Assembly (NCBI GenBank): GCA_951213105.1 | Contig: OX578136.1 | Coordinates: forward strand, 160,010,178-160,074,177 | Direction: 5' to 3' | Source: Amaurobius ferox | Lineage: Eukaryota; Arthropoda; Arachnida; Araneae; Amaurobiidae | Length of the DNA: 64,000 bases | Shown: positions 34,223-45,815 of the stretch, in pieces | Layout of the letters: every line of letters starts with the position of its first letter | Numbering within the stretch: the first letter of the stretch is position 1 | The notes under the pieces: model-generated | The model's input: only the letters and a program-made list of their open reading frames with translations | The model's database searches: none | Told to the model about the DNA's origin: nothing | Translations under genes and position numbers: made by a program

Positions 34223-34598
34223 AAATTTCGGATAATTCAAGTGCTATTCATATAAATTTCGAATAATTCAAGTGCTATTCATGTAAATTTCGTATAATTC
34301 AAGTGATGTTCATGCAAATTTCGTATAATTCAAGTGCTATTCATGTAAATTTCGTATAATTCAAGTGCTATTCAAGTAAATTTCGTGTAATTCAAGTGCT
34401 ATTCATGTAAATTTCGAATAATTCAAGTGCTATACATGTAAATTTCGAATAATTTAAGTACTATTCATGTAAATTTCGTATAATTCAAGTGCTATTCATG
34501 TAAATTTCGTATAATTCAAGTGCTATTCATGTAAATTTCGTATAATTCAAGTGCTAATCATGTAAATTTCGAATAATTCAAGTGCTATTCATGTAAAT
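34223..34598. repeat. 31-bp minisatellite, about 12 copies
   Basis: The unit AAATTTCGTATAATTCAAG + TGCTATTCATGT is repeated with a constant 31-bp period and a few substitutions. It lies 340 bp upstream of the Slo2 S5 exon. Confidence 0.95.
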
Positions 34599-34936
34599 TA
34601 CAAACAATTATATGCTGTTCTAGATTTTTTACATAATTTATGTACACATATATTTTCACAACGGTAAGTGCATTCATTCCGGAGTTGTCGTGCTTACACC
34701 TCACAGACAAGAATATTTTCTTCCAAAATTTCGAATTTAAAATTCTAAGAAATGGTATCTACTCTATAAAATAGTTTATTCTTGCAACTTTTTCGTATTT
34801 CGTGTAATTGTCTTCTTATATAATTAAAAGCATCCCAGCTTACTTTTAACGATCTTTATGGCGAGTATTGTTCAAAATTTGAACTTATATATATTTCAAT
34901 ATTGAAACATTTTCATGTGTTCTTCATGACATCTAG

Positions 34937-35031
34937 AATGACCTGCACCGCGCGATGCAGCGTTCCCAGTCCGCCCTCTCCCAGCGGCTGATGATCCTCT
35001 CAGCGACACTACTGTGCCTCATATTCACCAG
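34937..35031 (+). CDS. Slo2 channel exon (S4-S5 linker and S5)
   Basis: The exon is 95 bp: 31 codons plus AG of a split serine codon. It reads NDLHRAMQRSQSALSQ, then the S5 helix RLMILSATLLCLIFT. The acceptor is ATCTAG (ends 34936). The donor is the non-canonical GC type, CCAG|GCAAGT, with GC at 35032-35033; otherwise it matches the consensus. A GT-based call would fail here: the overlapping ORF at 34955-35245 reads on into intron. The split codon AG|T restores [10 protein letters not shown] with the next exon. Confidence 0.96.
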
Positions 35032-35385
35032 GCAAGTATTTAATTTTTTTTATCTTTCTCCTCAAACAATTTTAAATGGCAGCTACTGCACATTCCTGTT
35101 GAATAATCACCATTTCTTAATTCTGAATCTACCGCTTAGGGATTTCCTTATCATTGTCTGGCCAGACTTTCGGAAGATTCATTATACACACTCTCAAAAA
35201 ACGATTATTGGGAAACTTATGCGATGCAAAACTAGAATTGACTGATTCAAAATAAATAAAAGAAAAAACAGCAATAACATTACGAATAGGTAGAATATAC
35301 CCCAAGTGTAAAACGCAGTAACAAAATGTTGCAAATTTGTAGTAGATTCATCCAGAACACAATAAGGTAGCTCTCATTGATATTA

Positions 35386-35629
35386 CAGGGTGTTTCGTAG
35401 GAAAACGGAACCAAAAATACGTTTCAAATTGGTAGGTTATCGTTAATGAGAATAAGACCACTAAATTTGCTACGCGCAAGGGCTCCCTCATAACAAAAAG
35501 TTGGCCGAGTCCGGTCGAATTTTTGTTATGAAGGAGCATTTGCACGTAGTAAATTTAGTGGTCTTATTCTCACTAACGATAACCAATTAGAAACCCTTTT
35601 TTGGTTTCATTTTTCTACGACACACATTG
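35386..35629. mobile_element. fold-back miniature element, TA-flanked
   Basis: Nearly the whole 244 bp is an inverted repeat with a short centre (about 35502-35520). The left arm AACGATAACCTACC complement and AAGACCACTAAATTTGCTACG pair with CGTAGTAAATTTAGTGGTCTT on the right. The ends CAGGGTGTTTCGTAG and CTACGACACACATTG are inverted, with TA at 35384-35385 and 35630-35631. A hairpin of about 100 bp per arm is predicted. It lies 350 bp after the GC donor. Confidence 0.8.
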
Positions 35630-36529
35630 TAACCCAAATGCGTGTTACTTTAGAACGTGTTATCCATTAGAAACTGAGCATTCGTATCATTTTATAACAA
35701 AGCACAGTGCACGAAACCAAAATCCATGTTCTACCAGAACGATCAACAATAGCTTCAAATCGTATCAATTCCCCCATATTCAGTATTTGGAGGAACGTTT
35801 ATCGAATCCCTTAAATGTCTCGTCAGACTCTGACAACGAACTCTTTACGGATAGTCTAAGGGCTCTGTTGTTAATATTTTCAAGGTCAGAGTATAGAAGC
35901 TTTCAAGCTACCTGAGAAAGTGGACTGGTAGGCAAAATTTAAAGAAGTGGGGAAAATTAACATAACTTAGTATATATAGCAACAACACCCAAACTCAAAA
36001 TATCTCAGGACCGTGTCCTAGAATTATGTGTACTAGCAAATGCGATAATGCAGCATAACGTGTAGCTTGCTTTACGTGAGAACATCATACGCTTATAAAT
36101 CTAATAGCATAAGTTTAACAAATCACAGGGGCATGTGCACAATTGTTACAGTTCTTTGTTTGTATTTGTGTATTCTATAGACGAAGAAATGACCCTTCTA
36201 GACCATCTTGATGATTTTATTAGTGGTCATAAAACTCGGAGCTGTAACTATAGCGATATCGCCCAGCCAGAGCATCGTATCACCTGCATGGTCGGCCTTC
36301 AAAACGGCATGTGCATCTGTGCGAATTAACAGTAGTGATTGCTCATTTATCCCATCTACAATGAAGAACACCGATGATTCTTACAGGCCACAAGTTATTT
36401 AATTTATCAACTATCATACAGCAAGCAATTTGGAAAAACAACTGAACATGAATATTGTACGCACCATATCACAGTTTACTATAACCAGGAGACTACACAA
36501 AGGTGGACTGCTATCTCGAAAATCAATAT

Positions 36530-37980
36530 GAGGTGTCCCGTTAACAACTGCTCACAGGAGACACCATCATTTGCAATAGTTCAAGGTGCGTAAGAATTAA
36601 ACAACAAGGGTACGGTACTCTATATTGATGAGAATAGATTTAATCTCTTCAGCATTCTAATTGTCAGCTAATCTGGCTGATGCATGAACACGAAATTACC
36701 CCAAAAACATCACTGAAATAAATAGATATTGTGGTCGCGGTGTTTTTGTATGGGGTGGCAGTATGATCAATGGACGTATATGGAGATCCATATACTGTAA
36801 AAAGGTACTGCACTTGGAGTGCACTACTGTAATTAACTAATCTTATATAACCCCCTATAACTTACTATAACTTACAAAACTTCCTTGAAAAGAGCAGGCA
36901 TATTCCGATTCGGTGATCTGGCTGATGCATAAATACGAAATTACCCCAAAAACAGCACTGGAATAAATAGATATTGTGGTCGCGGTGTTTTTGTTTGGGG
37001 TGGCAGTATGATCAATGGACGTATATGGAGATCTATATACTGTAAAAAGGTATTGCACTTGGAGTGCACTACTGTAATTAACTTAACTAATCTTTCCCTA
37101 TAACTTACAAAACTTCCTTGAAAAGAGCAGGCATATTCCGATTCGGTGATCTGGCTGATGCATAAACACGAAATTACCCCAAAAACATCACTGAAATAAA
37201 TAGATATTGTGGTCGCGGTGTTTTTGTATGGGGTGGCAGTATGATCAATGGACGTATATGGAGATCCAAACACTGTAAAAAGATACTGCACTTGGAGTGC
37301 ACTACTGTAATTAACTAATATTTCCCTATAACTTACAAAACTTCCTCGAAAAGAGGAGGCATCTTCCGATTCGGTAATCTGGCTGATGCATAAACACGAA
37401 ATTACCCCCAAAACATCACTGAAATAAATAGATATTGTGGTCGCGGTGTTTTTGTGTGGAGTGGCAGTATGATCAATGAACGTATATGGAGATCCATATA
37501 CTGTAAAAAGATACTGCACTTGGAGTGCACTACTGTAATTAACTAATCTTTCCCTATAACTGATGAAAACTTCCTTGAAAAACTTCCTTGAAAAAAGCAA
37601 GCATATTCCAATTCGGTGACGGCAACTGTTTTGAAGGATTTTATAAGCCCTCTTCTTCAGGCGAAATTAACAGTATGCGCTTTTAACAACTGCTAAGAAC
37701 GAGCATGCTTTCTTCAAGGAAGTTTTCGAAGCTATTGTTCTGCAAGTTACAGGTTTATTTATTGCAATCCTTCCCCATGTGTGTCCTGTTCTGAGATGTC
37801 ATTGTCCGACAGTTTGTGTTTATATGCGATAATGTTACACCTCACCTGACTGTTGATAAATTGATGGAAAATAAAGGCATTCATTATATGAATTGGTCAG
37901 CACATTCCTCAGACCTAATTATCAGAGAAATGTGGTGGAGGTTTTTTGAGCCGAAAAAGAGAAACACATTTTAAAGTTAA
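36530..37980 (+). pseudogene. decayed Tc1/mariner-type transposase with internal tandem expansion
   Basis: Broken frames carry Tc1-family landmarks in order: PLTTAHRRHHHLQ (linker), NRFNLFS, GRGVFVWGGSM (family: GGGSVMVWGGIS), and DNVTPHLTVDKLMENKG-IHYMNWSAHSSDL (family: QQDNA.PH...W P..SPDLNPIE) near 37830-37925. The catalytic ...SPDLNPIE region reads SSDLIIRE. Stops and frameshifts are frequent. The FVWGG segment is present four times (next feature). No intact N-terminal DNA-binding domain is seen. It lies inside the Slo2 intron, same strand. Confidence 0.7.
36640..37600. repeat. four tandem copies of a ~230-245 bp transposase segment
   Basis: GTGGTCGCGGTGTTTTTGT occurs at 36731, 36976, 37209 and 37437, spacings 245, 233 and 228 bp. 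Each is followed by GGAGTGCACTACTGTAATTAA. The 219-residue minus-strand ORF at 36941-37600 is merely the repeat read backwards. Confidence 0.9.
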
Positions 37981-38051
37981 ATAAAATAATAAATGTGGTA
38001 GTACATTGCCTCAGAAGAATAGATTAAAGTTAAATACAGACCATTTAATTT

Positions 38052-38090
38052 TACCTTATACTTTTCTGGTAGGTCAGACGATCTGGGACG
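38052..38090 (+). repeat. SINE 3'-end fragment
   Basis: TTTTCTGGTAGGTCAGACGATCTGGG matches the body/tail end of the 5S-headed SINE, here in plus orientation and headless. Confidence 0.55.
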
Positions 38091-38465
38091 AAGAAACCAT
38101 TTAATTTAGATTACCAGGTTCGCAATTGGAGAGGAAGGGATAAACCCGATCCCTTGCGGTAAATAAAAGTGAAAATCAAGAACAAAAACACAAACAGAAG
38201 GAGACTCGCCAATTAATAATCAAAATCTTTTTATTAAAGAACTAATTTAGAGTTAAATTTACAAACTTGATGCCTCGATCACTGGATACCAAAAATATTA
38301 ATCTTTACTTTTATTCAGTCAAATTTGCAACCTTGGATTTCCGCCATTAGATACTTCTATTTTGACATTTATTACCTTTTAACAAATTAAATATTAGAAT
38401 TGAGCACCCCGATTTGTTCTTACAGCATGAAATTCAAGATAAATTATAAAAATATTTAAATTCCT

Positions 38466-38589
<124 letters not shown>

Positions 38590-39160
38590 GTTTAGACAAT
38601 TCACCAGACATTCACCTTTTACATATCCCATATGGAAATACAATTTTCTTAACCTTAATTAATACTTAAATCTTAAAATATCAGTTCTCAGAATAGTATC
38701 ACTTATAGAGGAGAACTTACTGGAAACAAACGGGATCTTTAATATAAGCCGACAATATCTCAAAATTAAAACTCCGGACGAAGCCACGCTCCAAATCAAC
38801 GGGAAGCTTTTCAGTTGAAGGAAATTGCGGAACTTACTCCCAGATCAATGGATTCGGAGAAGAAACAGTAAATCCACGACTGACATACATAGCTGCCAAC
38901 CATTCAATATAAAAAACCGGGAGATTTTATACGACAACGTAATCTATACTTCTTACTGTTCTATTTAATCTAAACATAAAACGGACACCTTTTCAAAAAA
39001 TAAAACTGAAATATGTGATGATTACAACATTCAGCAGGTATCACACTTTCATTTCCAATAGCAAAGAAACTGTATTTGCTGTCTACATTTCCACCAATTG
39101 AAATTGTTTTGTTCACATGCCTTTTGGTTTTGGCTTGGGCAATATCCCCTCTTCCACTGT

Positions 39161-39532
39161 TGTTGTTGTTGAGACCCAGACCGTCCGACCTACCAGAAAG
39201 GTGTAAGGTAACTGTATGGACGGTCGGGAAGTGCCACCCAATTTAGACCGGAACCCAGTGGGGGAGGCATCCACAGGGACCGTACCCTCCTTCCCCTACC
39301 ACCAACCTCTCGGAAGGACTTACGGACCCACATGTTTAACGTGATCGTACTCCGCATGAACACGGCGGCATTTGTGGTAGCGTGCAAACCACGGGGATAC
39401 CGCACCCGAGATGGCCAACAGCACGCGGTGTTCCGAGGTGGTCACCCACCAAGTACTAACCCCGCCCGATGCTGCTTGACTTCGGTGATCTAACGAGAAC
39501 CGGTGTTTTCAGCACGGTACGGCCGTTGGCCT
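39161..39532 (-). mobile_element. 5S-rRNA-headed SINE, copy 2
   Basis: The same architecture as 32316-32699: a 5S-like head from 39530 down to about 39414, a shortened tRNA-like stretch, the body, and a (CAA)n tail at 39161-39170. The target duplication is CCCTCTTCCACTGT (39147-39160 and 39533-39546), 14 bp. The ORF 39190-39405 corresponds to the same spurious frame as in copy 1. Confidence 0.9.
39414..39530 (-). pseudogene. 5S rRNA-derived SINE head
   Basis: 5S-like sequence with GAAGTCAAGCAGCATCGGGC and GGTTAGTACTTGGTGGGTGA. It differs from copy 1 at a few sites, so the two are separate insertions. Confidence 0.8.
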
Positions 39533-39546
39533 CCCTCTTCCACTGT

Positions 39547-41169
39547 GAAATTTTTAAGTCCATTGCACATATTGAGCAAAAAGCATATTCAAAATCACTA
39601 CTTTTAGACAATTTCAAAATAACATAGCTACCAATCTACCAGTAAAAAAATAGACACACATTTCGCTAGGAAAAAAATTAAGATATTTAGCCACACTAAC
39701 GGGGCTCATTAATGCAATTAAACCTTAAATTGTACAGCAACTGATACTCACATATATTGAGTTTGCTTAACACATACTCAACAATGAAATGGAATAGTTT
39801 TATCACATTATTTTTATAAAGTCCTAAAATTCATTGCAGCTGATTTAGCTTTTCTCAGCATGCTCTAATAATTCTGAACCTATATTTTCTTAATTTTTAT
39901 TATTCTCAGCAATCATTTAAACTAACATTATTATGCTATTTTCATTTAAACTAAAGCATAAAACAAATGTTAATTTTTAATTAAATAAATAAATGTTAAT
40001 TTTTAATTAAATAAATAAATGTTAATTTTTAATTAAGTAATTAAATGTTAATTTTTAATTAAATAATTAAATGTTAATTTTTAATAAATAGACAAATTAA
40101 TTTAAAATATTTTTTATTCAGAATTTATTGGACATAATTAATTCATTTTTGCAGCGTTTGCGTATAGTACTAAAATACATACTATATAATTTTTAGAAAG
40201 ATAAGTTAAAATTTGACAAATATAAAAACACGAAAAGAAAACCGATCCATTTTAGTTTACTTCCCTGGGAGCTAAAAATCGTCTGTAAGTCTTCATCACA
40301 CAACAGCCAATTAACTTCTTCATTCAACGTTATAAGGGTAATTGGCGAAATATATAGGATTATCTAAAAATTAACTGCATCATGAAGAAAGTGTTATTAA
40401 AAATAGCATCAGTAAGGTAGGACAGCTCTAACAAATCTCTACCTTTTAATGAGTTTACTTAAGCAACACAATAAGCAGGTTTTATTCCTCAAACATTTAA
40501 AAATGGTTTCATCATCATATTTCCAGATACAATATTAATGAGTTTGGCGATTTATCAATTATGTTACGTTATCATTGTCTTGACAGCACAGAGCGACCCT
40601 TGGCCTACCCTAGAATTATTTCCCAGATCATCCTTCTAGATGCAATTGATCTCCAACTTCTTACACAGAAGGTCTTAGTATTTTCCACACAATACAACCA
40701 TCTTACTTTAGTCTTAAGGAACAGAGTTAGTTACAGCTCATATTGAATATGTGACAGGTGAAAACGCTATGATACTTAAACGACAATATCAAGAGACGTG
40801 GATATTTAAAGTGGATATTTATTGATTATGGGTCTATGGGTTGATTATGGGTACCAAAACACGCACTTTATTGGAAACTCTAATTTTATAATACTTTGCC
40901 CTATTACAATACTTTGTCTACACATATACTGTGGCATGGTAGGGAAACTAATAAAGTTACTTTTTGTAAATATACCAAGGATAGATGGTATTTACTAGCG
41001 ATTAGATTTACTAGATCTTAGGTGGAAAAGCACTTCATGGAAATACTCCAAGGTTAAAATATGTTAAAAGTATGATTAAAGCGATATACTATATTAAAGT
41101 TTGTTTCTTGTTGGCATTATGTGTTCATGTTTGTAATCCACCTTAATAATGACTTATTTTCTGTTTCAG
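39547..41169. other. intron, nothing coding
   Basis: AT-rich. A tandem stretch of AAATGTTAATTTTTAATTA units (about 22 bp) fills 39966-40085. The ORF 40561-40746 is unsupported. Confidence 0.5.
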
Positions 41170-41353
41170 TGTGTGTGGTTTCCAGCATTTCCAGCGTTCT
41201 GGCAACCACAATGTGGACCTTTTCAAGAGCCTTTACTTCGTAGTGGTCACCTTCTCCACCGTGGGCTACGGCGACTACCGACCCGACGTCTGGCCCTCGC
41301 AACTCTTTATGGTCGTTATGATTTGTGTGGCGCTCATAGTGTTGCCCACGCAG
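41170..41353 (+). CDS. Slo2 channel exon (pore helix, filter, S6)
   Basis: The exon is 184 bp: the last base of a split serine codon plus 61 codons. Acceptor CTGTTTCAG ends 41169; donor GTACAA from 41354. It holds [11 protein letters not shown] (extracellular turret), the pore helix LYFVVVTFS, the K+ selectivity filter TVGYGD, then [10 protein letters not shown] and S6 ending [11 protein letters not shown]. The GYG filter residues are intact. This is the most diagnostic exon in the window. Overlapping ORFs at 41117-41380 (-) and 41149-41370 (+) are shadows of it. Confidence 0.98.
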
Positions 41354-42077
41354 GTACAAAGTCCTCTTAAAGGGATGCAAAATTGAATGATTTTAACTGT
41401 TACAGATTGCCGATTTTCTATTCTCAATGTATAAAGAGCAGTCCTGTACCAAAAGCTCCGGATGGACTTTTCAACACTGTATTGGATTTACTTTAACACC
41501 CGATACTACTTTGGAGATCAAACTATGACCTAGTAGTTAAGACATAGACCACTGATAAAAGGGAAGTTAAGTCGATGATCTAGATATCAAGCTTCTAGTT
41601 ATAAAGATGAAAATTACGCTTTTAAGTTAGGATGAATTTCTAATCTTTAATGTTAGGGTTTAATGTTAGTTCCCATCTTCATGGCAGTATTCTACGTGTA
41701 AAATTATTTCTATAGTAGAATGAGTCGTGATTTATACGTCAATTCGCATAACCTGTTCTGCACGGGCTTATTTTTATCTCACAGACAGGTATAACGTTAC
41801 TGGCATTATTTGTATACACTCATGAATCGTTCGACAATGTTTAATATTATTGTGACGTGGCTGCGCTTCTAGCAACCGATTAGGTATAACTGAGATTTAT
41901 AGCCTTCCGTATACGTCATGGTTACTTAACTATAGACCTAACACTCATTGGCTTTCCCTTACAAAATTATTGGGATGCATAAAGAACTTTCCTAGGAACT
42001 CTGTATATACGGTGAGAGATATTTACTACAGTAATATAATTGTCACTTTTATTAATAAGATCTTTTGTTTATTACAG

Positions 42078-42242
42078 TTCGAGCAGCTCGCTTACACTTG
42101 GATGGAACGCCAAAAGCTGGGTGGTACGTACAGTATGCACCGGGCGCAGAGTGAGCGACACGTTGTCGTCTGCAGCACCACCTTGCGTGCCGATACTGTC
42201 ATGGACTTCCTAAACGAGTTCTACGCACATCCTCTATTACAG
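42078..42242 (+). CDS. Slo2 channel exon (end of S6, start of RCK1)
   Basis: The exon is 165 bp and phase 0, 55 codons; acceptor TTTATTACAG ends 42077, donor GTGAGA from 42243. It reads [19 protein letters not shown], then [14 protein letters not shown] and [23 protein letters not shown] is the first beta strand of the RCK1 Rossmann-like domain, on the cytoplasmic side, and transmits ion-binding to the gate. The expected next exon (starting around D-Y/F-Y-V-V) was not found in 42243-64000. The last intron therefore exceeds 21.7 kb and holds the whole Helitron array. Confidence 0.97.
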
Positions 42243-42744
42243 GTGAGACAAACTGGAAAATCTGCAATAATAGTTTGATAACTTTCTACTTTCTGAAATG
42301 CATATACGAATGTTAAAATGCAATTAAACTTCAACTGCTTGTACCCAATTTGAAGATTGCTATGTATGATCATTATGTGACAATGCCTAAATTACTTTTA
42401 TCAATTGATTATCATTATACATGTTATTTAAATGCCTCAAAATATACAGAACTCATGTCATATCCTATCAAATATCAATCATGCATTAAAATACATCTGA
42501 TGTGGGCAGCACATGACTTTCACACATATTGCCATAATACAATCCTTCTTTCACGGTTACATAATAATGTACAAGATACAGGGCAAGAAGTTTTAAACGT
42601 TAAATTGTATACTAATAATATACGTTCTTCTGAACGACAACGTGCAAAATTATTTCAATATAATAAATTAGCATATATTGTGCGCAAATTTAACTTAATA
42701 ATTGGAAATATTGCTAGTATCCGGTAAGTAATCGAGTCCATATA
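42243..42744. other. start of the last intron
   Basis: It contains a fragment of the 0.95-kb element's left end (ATCTGATGTGGGCAGCACATG then ACTTTC at 42495-42522). The 125-residue ORF 42350-42727 runs over this junction and is not recognisable; I do not support it as a gene. Confidence 0.45.
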
Positions 42745-42748
42745 TTAA

Positions 42749-43977
42749 CAAGAAAGATCAATCATGCTTAAAGCATTGATTATGAAACACTTTCCAACTT
42801 CAATGCAATTTTATTTAAAAAAGTCGAAAATGCAATACATTCCTCGGTAATATTTTAAAACTTATCACGATACTACATTGATTTATTATATTTGAAAATT
42901 TAAACCTTCATTGAAAAAAATGAACTTCATTCAAAAGACGGCATTGAAATATAAATTGCGTGGTTTAAATATCTCTAAAATGCAATACATTCCACGGAAA
43001 TATTTTTAAATCTATCATAATACTACGCTAATTTATTATATTTGAAAACTTCATCGAAAACAACTGAAATTAATTCAAATGACGTCATAGAAAAAATAAC
43101 ACGCCTGGATCTCTCTATAAAAGCGGGATTTCATTCATAACTTTCTCCATTTCATTCATCACAATACTATAATAACTTATTTTATTTAAAAATTAAGACC
43201 ATGGAGCTACAATTCATAAACTTTATGCTTAAAACTTCATCGAAAAATATCGTCCTTCTGTTTATAAAATCAATTAATATTTCATTCATATCAGCCATGC
43301 AGACTCCATGGACTGAATTATTTTGTGTTAAAGAAATACAGTAATTCTAATACAACTCATTCCACATATTTTGCTGTTTACATTTTACATAGGTGAAAAA
43401 TAGGCTTAATTGTAGAAATAATCAAATTTGAATGAGAATTTAAACTCAAATATATTGTCATTGTGTTGTTTTAGTATGTAGATGCACAGAATTTAAGCAG
43501 AAATAAAGTAGTTTTAGGATGGATACAACACTCAATATGAATTAAAAAGAACTTTAAAAAATCACGAATTGGAAACAAGATGGATGCCATATCTCTTTTT
43601 GAAGTGGGTCATGTGATCGTTTCATATCATGGTCACGTGATCGTTTCATATAAGTTGTGTAATTATTATTTTAATTTTTATTTAAAAAACTACTGAATAT
43701 ATTTAGCTGAATTTTTTTTTTATATATTTTATGGAACAATTTGACTATTACCTAAAATTTTCGAAGCAATTTGTGAATTTTAAATCCGCTTAAAAAATGT
43801 TAGAAAAATTAGGTCCCATAGGGCTCAATGTATTTCATTTTTTCAACCCGGGTTCAATCCAAAACTAATTGTGTGATATTATTCATTTATATTCCCATAG
43901 GTCCTACAGACCGTCTGAACAACATACTAAAATTTCATTTTGATTAAGTCATTTTTACGGCAGTTATCGTGCTAACG

Positions 43978-44031
<54 letters not shown>

Positions 44032-44073
44032 ATGAACAAAGTCATAAACACTTTTCAACTTTGTTGTAAAGTG
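42749..44073. mobile_element. TTAA-flanked element, second copy (1.3 kb)
   Basis: It starts CAAGAAAGATCAATCATG after TTAA (42745-42748) and ends TTTGTTGTAAAGTG before TTAA (44074-44077). It is colinear with the nested copy at 13847-15947 but shorter inside. A (GACA)n run lies at 43976-44032. The right TTAA directly abuts the leader of the next element. Confidence 0.7.
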
Positions 44074-44077
44074 TTAA

Positions 44078-45078
44078 AAAATCTGATGTGGGCAAAACAT
44101 GAATTTCCTTATATAATGCAATGAATTTAGTATTTTTACAATACAAAAAAATGTTTTTCTTATAGTAGATATTTATATTCTTTCCAAAATAATAAATTTT
44201 CGTCAATTAGTCGTCATTTTCATTGATTTAGCGTCATTTTTATCCATTTGGCGAGATTTTCGTTGATTTGGCAACATTTCAATAAGTCACCAAGTTAGCG
44301 ATATTCCACCAAATTCGTCGCCAAAATCTCGCCAAGCGTTAGTGAGAAATAAGTGATTCTTATGGCAGATAAATGACTATTGGCGTTAAAATACAAAAGT
44401 ATTATTCAAAGTATCTTTTTTCATCAATGGAACGAGTTAGGATCCACGAGAATGATGTCACCAAATTTATCGCATGATATTACATATGAAAAGTGAACAT
44501 GTTTCTCAACAATTAATACATTTTTTTTTAATTTATGGGATTTTTTGATAAATTTATTTTAAAAATGTGCAATATCTCAAGAACGGTTCATGCTAGCGTT
44601 CTAAAGTTTATGTCAATCGTTTTCTAAGGAAAAATTACATAAGATATATTTATTTGCGTAACTTTATTAAAGGTTTTGATTTTTTGATAATTTTTTCAAA
44701 ATTTCAATTGAAAATTCAGGAAGGTTCTGAACATTCGATTACGTTTAAAAACAGTAGGCTTCCAGTATTCACGGATTGTAATTTTTTTTATCAAACTTCA
44801 TTCGAATCACTCTATTTATTCGTGAAATATCGTCTCCACAGACTCACTGACACACACACACACACGCACATACTTTCACACAAACACACATACTTTCACA
44901 CACACACATACTTTCACACACACACACGCACATACCTTCACACACACAGACATCACCTCAAAATTGTTTGATTCGTGATCAGGGATGCTTGACACGTGCT
45001 CTCCTGTCGAAAACTCGAATTCGAATTTTCGACCCAGTCACAATACTTTCCTTATACATAATGTATATAAGGAAAGTA
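44078..45078. mobile_element. 0.95-kb terminal-inverted-repeat element, copy C
   Basis: The leader ATCTGATGTGGGCAAAACATG is followed by a degenerate left end (ATTTCCTTATAT); the right end ATATAAGGAAAGT is at 45065-45077. The expanded CA/CACACATACTTT tract lies at 44849-44947. The ORFs at 44654-45207 run through it. Confidence 0.75.
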
Positions 45079-45084
45079 AAAATG

Positions 45085-45815
45085 TTATTCATTAATTTAT
45101 CAATTTGTCATCGTTTTCGTAACTTTAACGTCATTTTTAAGACATTTTCGTTAACTTTGCCACCATTTTTTAAAAGACGCCAAGTTGATTATATATCATC
45201 AAATTAACCCGCCAAGTTAACCAAATTTGCCGCCAAGTTTTACAGATAGAATTTTATGCAATTTGCAGTGTTTACTTAGACGATAAGAGATTGCAATTCC
45301 GTCCCAATAGGTCAACAGTAGTGCGTTGGTTGGTAAGTAAGAAGATCCATAGTTCGATTCTTATTTGGGGCAGCAAGTTTCTTTGCAATTTCTTTTAAAC
45401 AAATCTATTTAAAAATATGCAATATCTCGAGAATGATTCGATCCAGTTTTCTAAAGTTCGTGCTATACGTTTTCGCATGAAAACTTCCGTATAAATTGTT
45501 AAATTGTTTTTTATTTAACGCTATTATTTTCTTTAACGCTATTTTTTATTTAACACTACTAACGATCGGTTTTTAAATCAATAGGGTTACAGTATTCACT
45601 AATTGTGATAATCGTACACAATTTGTTTCGAAAGGTAACATTCGTTCGCTATATATCATGTCCACAGACTCTCACGATCACGCACACTATCATACATACA
45701 CACACACACATACATAGACAGACATCACTTCGAAAACGTTCGATTCGAAGTCAGAGATGCTTGAAACGTGCTGTTCCGTTGAAAACACGATTTCGTATTT
45801 TTGACCCCGTCTCAA
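45085..45815. repeat. degenerate copy of the 0.95-kb element, split by the Helitron array
   Basis: It retains GACATCACTTCGAAAACG, GAGATGCTTGAAACGTGCT and GACCCCGTCTCAA at the positions seen in copies A-C. After CAA at 45815 the expected TACTTTCC is absent and the Helitron array begins; TACTTACC appears on its far side at 63860. A tRNA-like SINE head is embedded at 45284-45380. Confidence 0.65.
45284..45380 (+). repeat. tRNA-derived SINE head (family 2), copy 3
   Basis: GATTGCAATTCCGTCCCAATAG, then CATAGTTCGATTCTTATTTGG and GGGCAGCAAG: the same layout as 1473-1565 and 1843-1935. Confidence 0.55.

Noticed and set aside
35140..35200. Slo2-like WP-F-R words in ORF 34955-35245 after the S5 exon
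   Set aside because: This is intron read-through beyond the GC donor; the true S5-to-pore join is 35031 to 41170 and restores the family sequence.
36941..37600. 219-residue minus-strand repeat protein
   Set aside because: It is the reverse strand of the tandemly repeated Tc1-like transposase segment; the real homology is on the plus strand.
42350..42727. 125-residue ORF as a gene or the next Slo2 exon
   Set aside because: It spans a fragment of a dispersed repeat, lacks the expected RCK1 sequence and has no splice-site support.
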